From contig JBDRKQ010000125.1 of assembly GCA_043813895.1 (NCBI GenBank), forward strand, positions 1 through 64,000: a stretch of DNA of 64,000 nt, read 5' to 3'. Below are positions 33,412 through 42,814 of this stretch, one piece after another. The position numbers and the translations under genes are program-made. Each line of letters opens with the position of its first letter. Positions within the stretch are counted from its first letter, which is position 1. This DNA is from CAZTAR01 sp043813895 (GTDB lineage Bacteria > Planctomycetota > Phycisphaerae > UBA1845 > UTPLA1). The notes under the pieces are model-generated. The model worked only from the letters and a program-made list of their open reading frames with translations, made no database searches and was not told the DNA's origin.

Positions 33412-34611
33412 TCAACCATCCAGCCCCAGCGTCTTCAAGTCCCGCTGAACCTCCACGTTCCCACGCGCCGCCTCTCGCAATTCGCTAACCAGCTTCTCCA
33501 CCTGCGGGTACAAACGCTTGATGGGGCGGGGCGTGTTCCGGATCAGCACATATTGCGCAAGTAGTGGGAACGTAATGCTCGCACAACTGTACACCACCAC
33601 ATTATTCCGCACCGCGTCCTTGACCTTGCCCCAACTCTTCGCCTCGCTCGGCGTCGCCCCCGAGAGCCCTCCCCAATGCGGCGCGTCGGATGTCAATTGG
33701 ATGAAGTAATCGTGTCCGCCGCCTTTCTCGTCATGCAACACCTGATGGAGCGTCGGCTGCGTCTGCATGTAGAAGTTCTTAGGGCTTCCCCCTCCTACCT
33801 GGACCACGCCGTTCTTGTCCGCCGCCCGGACAATCGCCGCCGTCTCGATCACGTCCTTGAGAGGATCGAGTTGCACGGGCTTACCAAAAAGGTGCGGGGG
33901 CACCAGACTGATGGCGATCGCGCTGTCGCCTGGGCTGGACGTGTAGATCGGCACGTCACACTTCTGCGCGGTAATCAGCATGGACATATCGGGATGCTTT
34001 GCCTGCTTCCCCAACACGCGCCCGAGTTGCCAATGAAACTGCGCGGTGGAGATCGGGCGCGTCCGGTCGATCGCGTCGACCGCGCCCATGATGAGCCGAT
34101 CGGTAGCCATCAGCGTGTCGGCGTCCGCGATGAAGGTGTCGTAGATTCGCGCGACGTTCACCTCGGCCAGCTCGTTGTCGTCGACCGCCCAATGCCCCTG
34201 CGTGACCGGGTAGTCGAATGCCCGATGCGTGTCGTGGAAGAGGTTCGCGCCCGTGGAGATGATCCAATCAACAAAACCGGCCTGGAGCAGGTCGATCACC
34301 ACGCCGTGCATGCCAATCGGCGTCATCGCGCCGCTGAGCGTGAGCCCGACCGTCGCGCCGTCGTTCAACATCCGCGAGTAGAGTTGACAGGCCTCGGCGA
34401 GACGACGGCCGTTGAAGCCGCTGGCCGCGTAACATTCGTCGATCATATCCGCGACGTTCTCGTTGGACTTCAGCCGCAGGGGGTCGACCATCCGACCGGA
34501 CATGTAGGCCTTCTGGCGCGGCGTGACGTCCTTCGCCTCAAACCAGTCCGTCCCATCGGCATCCCCATCATGATGTTGGCCGCCGGAACAGGGTGGCGGG
34601 TCGTTGTCCAT
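33412..34611 (-). CDS. Deoxyhypusine synthase family protein
   Basis: 399 residues; GAGGAG lies eight bases before the ATG. The fold signature is clear: LTLSGAMTPIGMHGVVIDLLQ, DWIISTGANLFHD, and the active-site segment VQVGGGSPKNF whose K278 corresponds to the lysine that carries the aminobutyl intermediate in deoxyhypusine synthase. Bacteria lack eIF5A, and bacterial members are known or suspected to act on other amine acceptors, for example in homospermidine formation. The spermidine and NAD roles here are therefore inferred. An N-terminal His/Asp-rich stretch (GGQHHDGDADG) could bind metal. No polyamine gene is adjacent. Confidence 0.85.
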   Translation of the reverse strand: MDNDPPPCSGGQHHDGDADGTDWFEAKDVTPRQKAYMSGRMVDPLRLKSNENVADMIDECYAASGFNGRRLAEACQLYSRMLNDGATVGLTLSGAMTPIGMHGVVIDLLQAGFVDWIISTGANLFHDTHRAFDYPVTQGHWAVDDNELAEVNVARIYDTFIADADTLMATDRLIMGAVDAIDRTRPISTAQFHWQLGRVLGKQAKHPDMSMLITAQKCDVPIYTSSPGDSAIAISLVPPHLFGKPVQLDPLKDVIETAAIVRAADKNGVVQVGGGSPKNFYMQTQPTLHQVLHDEKGGGHDYFIQLTSDAPHWGGLSGATPSEAKSWGKVKDAVRNNVVVYSCASITFPLLAQYVLIRNTPRPIKRLYPQVEKLVSELREAARGNVEVQRDLKTLGLDG

Positions 34612-35415
34612 CAGGCGACTCCTCAGTAGTGGATCCTGTGTGGTCGCGCGGCCTGGCCCGTGTAACTCAGAATACGATCACTCTGGCCGCGGTTGCGAGG
34701 CGAAAGCCTAGCAGCCGGCTTGCCCGATGGCAAAAGCCGGCGCTGGTCCCGCTTGCCCGTCGGCTCGAATTGCACTGGCTGTTCGTGCAGACTGCATAGG
34801 AAAATGGCCGCCTTGCGGCAGCCATTTTCGCGGCGCGGCGTTGGGAAAGAGAAGAGATAGGGCAGGTTGAGATTATGGGCTTATTCTGTCCTCCAGGTTC
34901 GGCGTCCGACGCCGACACTGTGTGGACTCGCAACACCCGTGCCAGGCAAGTCCATCACGGTCCTCATCTCGCGAGCACTCTGACGAAACGCCCTCCAGTG
35001 AGGACAGAGCGTTTGAGAGGCCGAACACTAGGATGAATGCGACCCAAAACGCGGCCTAAGTGGGTAGTGATTGGGCAATACTCTCCAGCCGCAGGCGTGA
35101 CTCTGTGGGGTGGCGCCGGCTAGCTCGCTTGCGGCACGGGCGTGCCGCGCCACATATGAGGTAGCGCGGCCTGGTCGTACTGGCGATGGTAGGCTCACGG
35201 TGCCGCCGGCACTGGGCAGGATCCCGCTGGGGTCCGGCAGCAGGTCGTAGTTCGGCATCGTGTTGTCGCGCATCCGCCGTTTCTGCTGTCCCGCGAGCGG
35301 ATCGGGTGGCGTTCCAGACTTGGCACCTGGCGCCCAATCGGGCAACCTGTCCACCACGCCGCCGCCTGGCCGCCAAACGAGGGCATCGAGCTTTCAAAGT
35401 ACGCTTGTCTTGGGC
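34612..35415. other. Long intergenic region, no supported gene
   Basis: 804 bases between two minus-strand genes. At 34801-34828 there is a hairpin, AAAATGGC...GCC and GGC.GCCATTTT, which in minus orientation is followed by TTTTCC and could end a transcript. On the minus strand around 35360-35200 one frame reads protein-like (LPDWAPGAKSGTPPDPLAGQ and MPNYDLLPDPSGILPSAGG), but it lacks a start context, carries no family motif and runs into repeat-like sequence. It may be a decayed gene end. Confidence 0.4.
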
Positions 35416-37212
35416 CTAGAGATCGGGATTTCCCAGCCTGCCCAACGCAGACCGGACGATCTCGACGGCGCGCTGGGACGCCCGGTCGGGGGCGAGCCTT
35501 TCAACTTCCGCCCCTGATCGCTCCTTGAGTTCCACGACGCCTTCCACGAGTGCCTTCCGGCCGACCGTGATCCGCACGGGAATCCCGATCAGATCGGCAT
35601 CCTTGAATTTGAAGCCCGCGCGTTCGTCGCGGTCGTCGAAGAGCACGTCGATTCCTGCCGCTTCGAGTTCGTTGTGAATCTTGCCGGCCGTCTCCATGAC
35701 GTCGCTCTTACGCGGATCGAGCGCGAGGATCAGCACGTGGAACGGGGCGATGCTCATGGGCCAGATGATCCCGTCGTCGTCGTGCGAGGATTCGATTGAG
35801 GCGGCCATGATCCGGTTGAGGCCGATGCCGTAGCACCCCATGATGAGGGGATTGGCCTTGCCGTTCTTGTCGAGGTAGTCGGCCTTCATGGAGTCGCTGT
35901 ACTTGGTGCCGAGCTTGAACACGTGTCCGACCTCGATCGCCTTGCGGAGGTGCATCGGTGAGCCGCTGCCGCTGGGAGAGAGATCGCCCTCGACGACGAG
36001 GCGGACGTCGGCCACTTCGACATTGTCGCCCTCCAGCGGAAAGTCGCGGCTCGGATTGACGCCGGTCACGTGATAGCCTGTCTTGCACGCGCCGGTGGCG
36101 CCGTTTCTCATGACGGCGACGGCCTGGTCCACGATGAGGCGATAGGGCACGCCGGACCGGTCCAGCCCCTGCGGGCCGGCGAAGCCGACTTCCGCACCGG
36201 TGAGGCTGCGAATTGTTTCGTCGTCGGCCAGCTCTAGCGTCCCGCCGGCGACGTGATTGAGCTTGTGCTCGTTGACCTCGTGGTCGCCACGGACGAGGAC
36301 CACGACCGGAAGGTCGTTTCCATCCGGGGCGTCGGCTGCCTCCGGCCTGGCCACCGAATAGACGAGCGTCTTGATCATCTGGGCCGGCTTCGTGCCGAGG
36401 AAGGCCGTGACCTCGTCGATGGTTCGTTGATCCGGCGTGTGCACCTCGGCGAGGGGCTGCATCTCGGCGGTGTCCTGTGGTAGGGGGGCCGCCTCGGCTC
36501 GCTCGGTGTTTGCGGCATAGTCGCCATTGTTGCTCAGCGCGACGAAGTCCTCGCCGGCGTCGGTAAGCGTCATGAACTCGTGAGACGCGCTGCCGCCGAT
36601 CGGCCCGCTCTCGGCCTCCACGGCTATATACGGCAGGCCGCACCGTGAGAAGATGCGGCAGTATGCGCCGTACATGATCTCGTATTGTTCATCCAGGCTC
36701 GCAAGGCTGTCATGGAAGCTGTAGGCGTCCTTCATCAGGAACTCGCGCGTCCGCAAGACGCCGGATTTCGGTCTCGCCTCACCGCGAAACTTCACCTGAA
36801 TCTGATACAGTGTGATCGGGAGCTGCTTGTAACTGCGGAGATAGGCCCGTGCGATCTCCGTGACCGGCTCTTCGTGCGTCGGGCCGAGGACCGTCTGCGA
36901 TCGCCAGTCCCCCTCGGGTCCGCCGAGTCGCAAGAGCGTGTCGCCCATGGCCACGGTGCGCCCGGTCTGCTCCCACAACTCGACCGGCTGAAGGACAGGC
37001 ATGTGCAATTCGATTGCACCGGCGCGGTTCATCTCCTCACGCACAATGGCCTCGACCTTGCGGAGGGCCCGGTATCCCAGCGGCAAGTATGAATAGATGC
37101 CGGCGGCGAGTTGGCGGATGAGGCCCGCACGGATCATGAGTTGATGCGAGGGAACGGCGGCGTCCTTCGGCAACTCCTTGGTGGTCGGAATGAGGAAGTT
37201 GGTCCAGCGCAT
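35416..37212 (-). CDS. proS: Prolyl-tRNA synthetase (bacterial type)
   Basis: 598 residues from the ATG at 37212 (GGAG five bases upstream), close to the ~570 of bacterial ProRS; the longer frame adds a non-homologous leader. It charges tRNA-Pro. Class II motifs are visible: motif 1 region LIRQLAAGIYSYLPLGYRALRKVE, motif 2 FRGEARPKSGVLRTREFLMKDAYSFH, and motif 3 GCYGIGLNRIMAASIE. Between motifs 2 and 3 lies the ~180-residue insertion domain (about residues 225-400) that hydrolyses mischarged Ala-tRNA. The C-terminal anticodon-binding domain follows (FHVLILALDPRKSDVMETAGKIHNELEAAG). Cytoplasmic. Confidence 0.96.
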   Translation of the reverse strand: MRWTNFLIPTTKELPKDAAVPSHQLMIRAGLIRQLAAGIYSYLPLGYRALRKVEAIVREEMNRAGAIELHMPVLQPVELWEQTGRTVAMGDTLLRLGGPEGDWRSQTVLGPTHEEPVTEIARAYLRSYKQLPITLYQIQVKFRGEARPKSGVLRTREFLMKDAYSFHDSLASLDEQYEIMYGAYCRIFSRCGLPYIAVEAESGPIGGSASHEFMTLTDAGEDFVALSNNGDYAANTERAEAAPLPQDTAEMQPLAEVHTPDQRTIDEVTAFLGTKPAQMIKTLVYSVARPEAADAPDGNDLPVVVLVRGDHEVNEHKLNHVAGGTLELADDETIRSLTGAEVGFAGPQGLDRSGVPYRLIVDQAVAVMRNGATGACKTGYHVTGVNPSRDFPLEGDNVEVADVRLVVEGDLSPSGSGSPMHLRKAIEVGHVFKLGTKYSDSMKADYLDKNGKANPLIMGCYGIGLNRIMAASIESSHDDDGIIWPMSIAPFHVLILALDPRKSDVMETAGKIHNELEAAGIDVLFDDRDERAGFKFKDADLIGIPVRITVGRKALVEGVVELKERSGAEVERLAPDRASQRAVEIVRSALGRLGNPDL

Positions 37213-37380
37213 GACATCTCCAGTGGATAGCGGACGAAACGGCCCATTGGAAGGAAACGAGGGCTGGATTTCAAGGCCGGCGACGGTCTGGATTGTGTGA
37301 ATGGGGCTGGCGCAGGGCCGACGGTCGTGGAAGGCCATCGTGCAATCGTTGATTCACTGTGGATGTCTTTGCCTGTAGAA

Positions 37381-37510
37381 GGGGTGGCATGGGTAACGCT
37401 CGGGGCACGCGCAGGGTGTCCCGAGCGTTACCCGTGAGAACAGATCGAGGTTCTCCCCACGGGTAAGCTCCGTCCCGGCGTGCCGGAACGGAGCTTACCC
37501 ATGCCACCCC
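37381..37510. repeat. Nested inverted repeats able to form a three-way junction
   Basis: A 16-bp perfect outer pair, GGGGTGGCATGGGTAA (37381-37396) with TTACCCATGCCACCCC (37495-37510), encloses two hairpins: GGGTAACGCTCGGG (37391-37404) with CCCGAGCGTTACCC (37420-37433), and GGGTAAGCTCCG (37461-37472) with CGGAGCTTACCC (37489-37500). The outer and inner pairs compete for the shared GGGTAA/TTACCC ends. It lies between two minus genes. Confidence 0.75.
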
Positions 37511-37512
37511 GG

Positions 37513-37543
37513 TCGAACCCGCTCGCTTGCGCTCGGGGCTCGG
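37513..37543. repeat. 30-bp dispersed repeat (second copy)
   Basis: TCGAACCCGCTCGCTTGCG continuing CTCGGGGCTCGG, matching 21200-21230 at all but one position. It abuts the nested inverted repeat and ends 28 bases before the next gene. Confidence 0.7.
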
Positions 37544-37571
37544 ATTGGCACATCTGGCGGTGCCGTCGCCG

Positions 37572-39041
37572 CTAGACGTTTGCGAAGCGGACGGCTTGGA
37601 GGGCCAGCAGGAGTCGTCGGAACCAGAAACCCACGGCACCCATTGCGAGCAGGAGGAGCCCATCGATCACAAGCAGTTTGGCGGTCAGCTTGACGCCGGC
37701 GATCTTGAGCAGCTTGATTGACGCAAGGGGCTGGAGAAAGGAGCCGGCAGCGAGGACGAGGGGCACCAACAGTATCATCATGCACGGCCACAGCAGCGGG
37801 GCGGCGTAGTAGCACACGATGGCGGAGACCCGATAGTCGCGGATGCCGTATCGCCACTGCGCCCAGAGACAGCCTGCGAACATGACTGCAAACTGGAGGA
37901 ACAACGGGAGGATGGCGAGCCAGATCGCGACGGGTCCCATCCACACGTCAAGGTAGCCGTCATCCGGTAGGCACACGAGAAGCGCGCGCAGGATCGCGAG
38001 CAGGGCAAACGTGATCAATACCCATGTCGCCCACCAGAAGTGTCGCGCGGCGCGGATGTCCCTATGCACTGGAATACAGCGGAAGACGTCAACGCCTCTC
38101 AGGACTTGCCATTGCATCCGAACCAGTTCAAGGAATCCCCGGGGCTTGTACTGGTGCTGTTGCCAGGGTGTGTCTCGGCGTTGTCCGCCGGGCAGTGAGT
38201 CGGCCACGGGCAGCCCGCACTCGGGACAGCGCGTCTCCAGCGGCAGCCCGATGATGAGATAGCCGCAACGGTCGCAGCGGGGTTCGCGCGGGGAGAAGGC
38301 GGGGCCGTCCGGCGTGCCGACGTAGCGATGCGCGCCGACAATGACCGCCCGGTCGAATAGGGCGGCGAACACGAGGATGCCGGCATTGACGATAAAGATG
38401 TAGGGGAGGTCTGCATCGGCGCTCAGGCTGAGCTCGGACGGTCGCACGCCACAAAGGATGAGCGCGAAGTAGGCGATCGAGACTGGGATGATGATTGTCG
38501 TGCACCAGTAGACGTTCTTGAGGCTCCGCTTCCAGACCGAGGAGGTGCGGTCGCCACCGGCGGCAAAGGGCATGGCGATGGTTGCGAGGAGCAGCAAGGC
38601 CACCTCAAGGACTGGGAGTCCGGTGACGTACAAGAGGGGAGCGAGCCAGTCCCACCCGGACGGCGAGGAAAACGCCGCCAGTTGGAGCACCATCCCGGCG
38701 AGGACGAGGCGAAGCTCATGGAGGTCCGTCGGCAGCGGGTCTCCTGGGTTCACATGCAACCTCTCGGCGAACTCCTGCCAGAGTATCGCGAGGAACATCG
38801 GAACGCCGGCGAGCAGGACGGCAAGAAGGTGTGCGGCGAAGGCGCGCCGAAACGTCCCGGCAGCCAAGTGTGGGCCGTATCGCTTGGGCATCAGCCAGTG
38901 CAGCGCGACTGCCCTGAAGAACGGGACGCGGCGGGGCTCCTCCGGCACGGGCGCGGTCGGCGGCAGCAGCGCGGCAACGTGCGTCGCCGTCGAGTCGGCA
39001 TGGGGAGGCAGGCCCGAAGTATCACTTGCCAATTCAGTCAT
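37572..39041 (-). CDS. Multi-pass membrane protein with zinc ribbon
   Basis: 489 residues with about eight hydrophobic segments; examples are FAAHLLAVLLAGVPMFLAILW, VALLLLATIAMPFAAGG and PLLWPCMMILLVPLVLAAG. A cytoplasm-side zinc ribbon CDRCGYLIIGLPLETRCPECG sits between the halves, a module found in many planctomycete proteins. The N-terminal 40 residues are soluble. The ATG overlaps the stop of the upstream gene (ATGA), so translation of the two is coupled. Function unknown. Confidence 0.65.
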   Translation of the reverse strand: MTELASDTSGLPPHADSTATHVAALLPPTAPVPEEPRRVPFFRAVALHWLMPKRYGPHLAAGTFRRAFAAHLLAVLLAGVPMFLAILWQEFAERLHVNPGDPLPTDLHELRLVLAGMVLQLAAFSSPSGWDWLAPLLYVTGLPVLEVALLLLATIAMPFAAGGDRTSSVWKRSLKNVYWCTTIIIPVSIAYFALILCGVRPSELSLSADADLPYIFIVNAGILVFAALFDRAVIVGAHRYVGTPDGPAFSPREPRCDRCGYLIIGLPLETRCPECGLPVADSLPGGQRRDTPWQQHQYKPRGFLELVRMQWQVLRGVDVFRCIPVHRDIRAARHFWWATWVLITFALLAILRALLVCLPDDGYLDVWMGPVAIWLAILPLFLQFAVMFAGCLWAQWRYGIRDYRVSAIVCYYAAPLLWPCMMILLVPLVLAAGSFLQPLASIKLLKIAGVKLTAKLLVIDGLLLLAMGAVGFWFRRLLLALQAVRFANV

Positions 39042-40498
39042 TTTCGGAGATCCGGTCGTTTGCTCCGGCTGAAGACAACATCGGGACCATCGTGTTCGTA
39101 TCGAAAGCCACGGTCATAAACGATGCCACCGCCTTGGCCGCCGTTGTCGCGCCCATCCTTGTGGACGCTGTAGAGAAGATAGTCGCCTTCCAACCGGCGA
39201 TAGCGCAGGGGCTTGCAATCGGCATAATCCAGGGGCACCCGCTCCAGGAAGTCCGGGGTCAACTCCGCGAGCTCTTTGGGATAACGATCATGCGCGCGAC
39301 GGAACTCGGCCAGGGCGAGCATTGCAATCGCGGCTTCCATCCTGGTGCGGGTATCGTAGTAGCGGCCGAGAAACTGGTGAGGCGCCCTAGAGGAGGAATA
39401 GCCTTCGAAGCCTTCAAGGGCGTTGGGTCGAAGCTCGTGCCAGGATCTTTCCCACACGGGCGTGACCTCCGGACAGGTGATGAGGCAATCCACCGCATCC
39501 AGCGCGGCGAAGTAGTCGTCAACACGGCGGCGCGCGGCAGCAAAGTCGTGAAACAGCGGTGAAGCCAGATTCCAGAGGCGAGACGCAGGAGTCCCCGATG
39601 AATAGGGATTGGCCATGCGGGCATGGCTGACCGCGAGCCAGTCCCCACCTTCGCGGACGTACATGTGGTCCAGGAGCGCGTGGAGTCGCAGGCGCTCTCC
39701 CTCGAGAAACTCACTGGGCTTCTCGATCGGCCCAATGACCTCGTAGACTTGCGCCGCAAGCGCGAGCGTGTCGATTCTCGCATGTGGTTCGCGCGCAGTC
39801 AGGATCATCTCGCGGGCGATCAGCATGTGAGAATTCCACATGTACCATGTTCCCCCGAATACGCGGGTCCTGCTGAGCTGGCGTCCCAATCGCAGAGCCG
39901 TGATCCAGTCGCCGACTGTTTCTTCGATCGGGTGTTCCTGCTCGCGGGTCCATCGCGAATGCCCGACGAGCCACCAGGCCCATGTGCCATGCAATTGGTA
40001 CCACCGCCACGAAGGTGTGGCGCCCGTGAGGCATCCGCCGTCCGACCATCCGGCCTGCAAGGCCTCCCGGATTGCGGCTTGCTTCTCGCGGTACGCATCG
40101 GAAGTGAAGACGGATTCGGCGGCGATCACGGCGAGGCGATCGCTCTTCCAGGGCCCTGCAAGGAACTCCCTATCGAAGGCTTCCTCGCTTGCCTTGACTG
40201 CGGCATTCCCTTCCCACGGGGGATTGGAGAGGAGGTCCCAGACCTCGCTGGGTGCAAGCGCGCCTTCTCCCGGCGGGTCCAGGGCCGCGATTCGGTTTTC
40301 CCAATACTCCCGCCGCGGCGTGGGGACGAGCGTGAGGCGCAGGTAGGCGAACCGCAACAGGCATAGAACGCAGATCAAGACGATTGTCAGAACGACCCAA
40401 CGGGGCCGCAGAAACCGCCGGCGTCCCGCAGGCTTGGTGTCGACAGTGCAGGCAGCTTGGGAATCGGTTGTCACGGGGCTGCTCCGGGATTGCGTCAC
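39038..40498 (-). CDS. Single-pass membrane protein of unknown function
   Basis: 486 residues with a GTG start. One N-terminal membrane segment (WVVLTIVLICVLCLLRFAYLRL) anchors a large soluble domain that is mostly helical with many tryptophans (GTWAWWLVGHSRWTREQEHP). A terminal part reads AMLALAEFRRAHDRYPKELAELTPDFLERVPLDYADCKPLRYRRLEGDYLLYSVHKDG, a segment often seen at the end of planctomycete secreted proteins. No catalytic motif recognised. It overlaps the next gene by four bases; the pair probably forms one complex. Confidence 0.65.
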   Translation of the reverse strand: MTQSRSSPVTTDSQAACTVDTKPAGRRRFLRPRWVVLTIVLICVLCLLRFAYLRLTLVPTPRREYWENRIAALDPPGEGALAPSEVWDLLSNPPWEGNAAVKASEEAFDREFLAGPWKSDRLAVIAAESVFTSDAYREKQAAIREALQAGWSDGGCLTGATPSWRWYQLHGTWAWWLVGHSRWTREQEHPIEETVGDWITALRLGRQLSRTRVFGGTWYMWNSHMLIAREMILTAREPHARIDTLALAAQVYEVIGPIEKPSEFLEGERLRLHALLDHMYVREGGDWLAVSHARMANPYSSGTPASRLWNLASPLFHDFAAARRRVDDYFAALDAVDCLITCPEVTPVWERSWHELRPNALEGFEGYSSSRAPHQFLGRYYDTRTRMEAAIAMLALAEFRRAHDRYPKELAELTPDFLERVPLDYADCKPLRYRRLEGDYLLYSVHKDGRDNGGQGGGIVYDRGFRYEHDGPDVVFSRSKRPDLRK

Positions 40499-40905
40499 AC
40501 TGACCGACCGTCATGCGACGGACAATGTCGCTCATTAACCCACAATCGCGCTGCGCCTGCAAGTGCTCTCGCCGACTCTGACCGCGCGATTATCGGATTC
40601 TGGCAGCGTCCATAGCGTTTCGACGAAGCGCCCGCCGGGCCGAGAATCCTATCTCGGCCCTCACTCCGACGCCGAGAAGGGATTCTCGGCGGAGCCAGGG
40701 GATTCTCGGCGGAGCCAGACTCCCCCTTTTTGGGACGGCCGCGCGGACTGAAGTCCTCGGCTCCTCGATCGCAAGGCGGCCGTCCTCACCGTCAGATAAT
40801 TAGGTAAACACGCTTCCGGACCCTCCCGATGATGGAGCGAGGAAGACTTGACACGGGGCGTCAAGACCGACCGACCACCGCCGCACGGATGCGAGAGGCG
40901 AGGCC
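40499..40905. repeat. Intergenic region with family A hairpins and a tandem duplication
   Basis: 407 bases between divergent genes. GGGCCGAGA...TCTCGGCCC at 40637-40660 and GCCGAGAA...TTCTCGGC at 40671-40690 are family A hairpins. GGGATTCTCGGCGGAGCCAG occurs twice in perfect tandem, 40679-40698 and 40699-40718, which duplicates the right half of the second hairpin. No gene seen. Confidence 0.7.
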
Positions 40906-41358
40906 ATGGATTCCAATCTGCTCGAACGACGACGAGACCCGCGAACACAGACGTTTGTTCCCATCACGATGCACTGTGAGAGTGCCTCGCAGCCCACGCC
41001 TGCCCATCTGATCGACTTGTCCTACGGCGGGGCGGGTGTGCAGATGACGGCGTACAACGCACCCGCGCTCGGCGAGTACGTTGATCTCGAGTTCGAAACG
41101 CCGAACAACGACGGCGGGGCGGAATCGGGCCGCCGGCGCGAAACGGGCGTCGTCGTTAACTCGGGCACGCAGGAGCGGGGCGTGAAGCGCGTCGGAGTCC
41201 GCTTCGTCCAGCATCCGGACATCGACTGCGGCTTGTTTGACCCGATCGACTTGCTCTCCTCACATCGCAAGTTCGTTGATACCACCACAGTGAGCAACCG
41301 TTGGGAAACGGCGAGAAACTTCGACAAGGTCTCGCCGTTCGAGGTCGCGACGAACTAG
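40906..41358 (+). CDS. PilZ-domain protein
   Basis: 150 residues consisting of a single PilZ domain. The c-di-GMP-binding signature is present: ERRRDPR at residues 7-13 (RxxxR type) and DLSYGGAG at 37-44 (DxSxxG). The following strands (VDLEFETP, VGVRFVQ) fit the beta-barrel. By family it is a cytoplasmic c-di-GMP receptor that relays to motility, exopolysaccharide or other outputs. No partner domain and no operon partner are visible; the only GGDEF protein in the window looks inactive. Confidence 0.88.
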   Translation: MDSNLLERRRDPRTQTFVPITMHCESASQPTPAHLIDLSYGGAGVQMTAYNAPALGEYVDLEFETPNNDGGAESGRRRETGVVVNSGTQERGVKRVGVRFVQHPDIDCGLFDPIDLLSSHRKFVDTTTVSNRWETARNFDKVSPFEVATN

Positions 41359-41376
41359 AGCAATCTGCATACCCGT

Positions 41377-41509
41377 GTAGCGGCCGACGCCCCTGTCGGC
41401 CGAGACAAACCACTGGTATTCGACGTCCGACACCGGGGTCGGACGCTACATTTTCCGGCTCCGGTTCGCTCCTCCAAAACTCGCTGGGCCGAGAATCCTT
41501 TCTCAGCCC
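41377..41509. repeat. Family B element (41377-41449) followed by family A hairpin (41486-41509)
   Basis: Family B is complete here: GTAGCGGCCGAC, CCCCTGTCGGCC, a middle CGACGTCCGACACCGGGG and the closing TCGGACGCTAC, so that both ends pair and two inner hairpins can form. Thirty-seven bases later GGGCCGAGA...TCTCAGCCC is a family A hairpin with one mismatch. They fill the spacer between two plus-strand genes. Confidence 0.75.
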
Positions 41510-41653
41510 TCAGGCCAGTCCCGCACCGTGACCGCTGGCGGAAGGCCGGTATTGCGATTAGACTACGATATCGCGGCGCGCAAGTCAGTGTGATTCGCGG
41601 TCCGCGCATGCACGTGTGGCTGAATGCCGCGGTGTTGCGGAGAGGGTGTGAGT

Positions 41654-42700
41654 ATGGCAAGTTCGGCAAATGCTCCGGTCGTTTCGAGCCACCGTTTCGT
41701 TACGGATCTTCAGGCGGGAGAGGCGATCTCCGACGACGTCTTCCTCGTTTCTCGAAAGGACCTGCGGACCACGACGAACGGAAGCCTGTACATCCACCTG
41801 GTGCTGTCCGATCGCACGGGGCAGGTGCTCGGGCGGATCTGGAACGCGACGCAACAGCAGTACGACACCATTACGGAGGGCGGCTTCCTTCGGATTCGTG
41901 GACGCGTGGAGAGCTACAAAGGCAATCCGCAGATGATCGTTGACGGGCTGCGTGCCGTGGACCAGGGCCAGGTCGAGCTGTGCGACTTCCTGCCGACCAC
42001 GCGATTCGACATCGACGAGATGTGGGAGCAACTCCTGGCAATCCTGCGGACGATCAAGAACCCGGACGTGCTGGCTTTGGTCACGGCATTCGTGAAGGAC
42101 GAGTCGATCGTATCGGGCTTCAAGCGCGCACCGGCCGCAGTACAACTCCACCACGCGCACATCGGTGGATTGCTTGAGCATACGCTTGCGGTGTTGCGGT
42201 TGGCGACGCGGATCTTCGGCGAGGCAGACGACGCCAGCAGCCTGTACCCGGATGTGAGCCGGGACCTCGTGTTGGCCGGCGTTTTTCTGCACGACATCGG
42301 GAAGAGTGTGGAGCTGACGTACGAGACGCACTTCACGTACACGAACCTGGGGCAGCTCGTCGGGCATATCACCCAGGCGGCGGTCTGGATCGACCAGAAG
42401 ATCGCGGACGTCGAGCACGAGACGGGCCGGCGTTTCCCGGCGGACCTCCAGAGCGTGCTGACGCACATCGTTTTGTCGCACCACGGGACGCACGAGTTCG
42501 GGAGTCCGAGGTTGCCCGCGTGCCCGGAGGCGATCGTGGTTCACTATCTGGACAACATCGACGCAAAGGTCGAGATGTTTCTGTCACAGATGGCGAATGC
42601 CAAGGACCCGGAGAGCGACTGGACGGAGTACGTGCGGGCACTGGAAACGCGCGTGTTCAAGAAGGACGTGATGGGCGTCCGGGGGGGGGATTCCACCTAG
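41654..42700 (+). CDS. YhaM-like OB-fold / HD-domain 3'-5' exoribonuclease
   Basis: 348 residues from the ATG at 41654 (GGAGAGG upstream). Residues 5-95 form an OB fold (FLVSRKDLRTTTNGSLYIHLVLSD, VLGRIWNAT). Residues 155-300 form an HD domain with HHAHIGGLLEHTL, FLHDIGK and LSHHGTHEFGSPRLP supplying the metal ligands. This arrangement matches the YhaM/CBF1 family that degrades single-stranded RNA or DNA from the 3' end. The last residues (KDVMGVRGGDST) are flexible. Single gene, cytoplasmic. Confidence 0.9.
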   Translation: MASSANAPVVSSHRFVTDLQAGEAISDDVFLVSRKDLRTTTNGSLYIHLVLSDRTGQVLGRIWNATQQQYDTITEGGFLRIRGRVESYKGNPQMIVDGLRAVDQGQVELCDFLPTTRFDIDEMWEQLLAILRTIKNPDVLALVTAFVKDESIVSGFKRAPAAVQLHHAHIGGLLEHTLAVLRLATRIFGEADDASSLYPDVSRDLVLAGVFLHDIGKSVELTYETHFTYTNLGQLVGHITQAAVWIDQKIADVEHETGRRFPADLQSVLTHIVLSHHGTHEFGSPRLPACPEAIVVHYLDNIDAKVEMFLSQMANAKDPESDWTEYVRALETRVFKKDVMGVRGGDST

Positions 42701-42814
42701 CGCTCCGCTCAAGGGAGCGCGACAAAGGCAGCCTCGGTTGGGAGGCGCCAAGGCCGGTTTGAGACCGCGCAGACTAAGCCCTCGGCTCGGAAGACGCTTT
42801 CTATCGCTATCATC

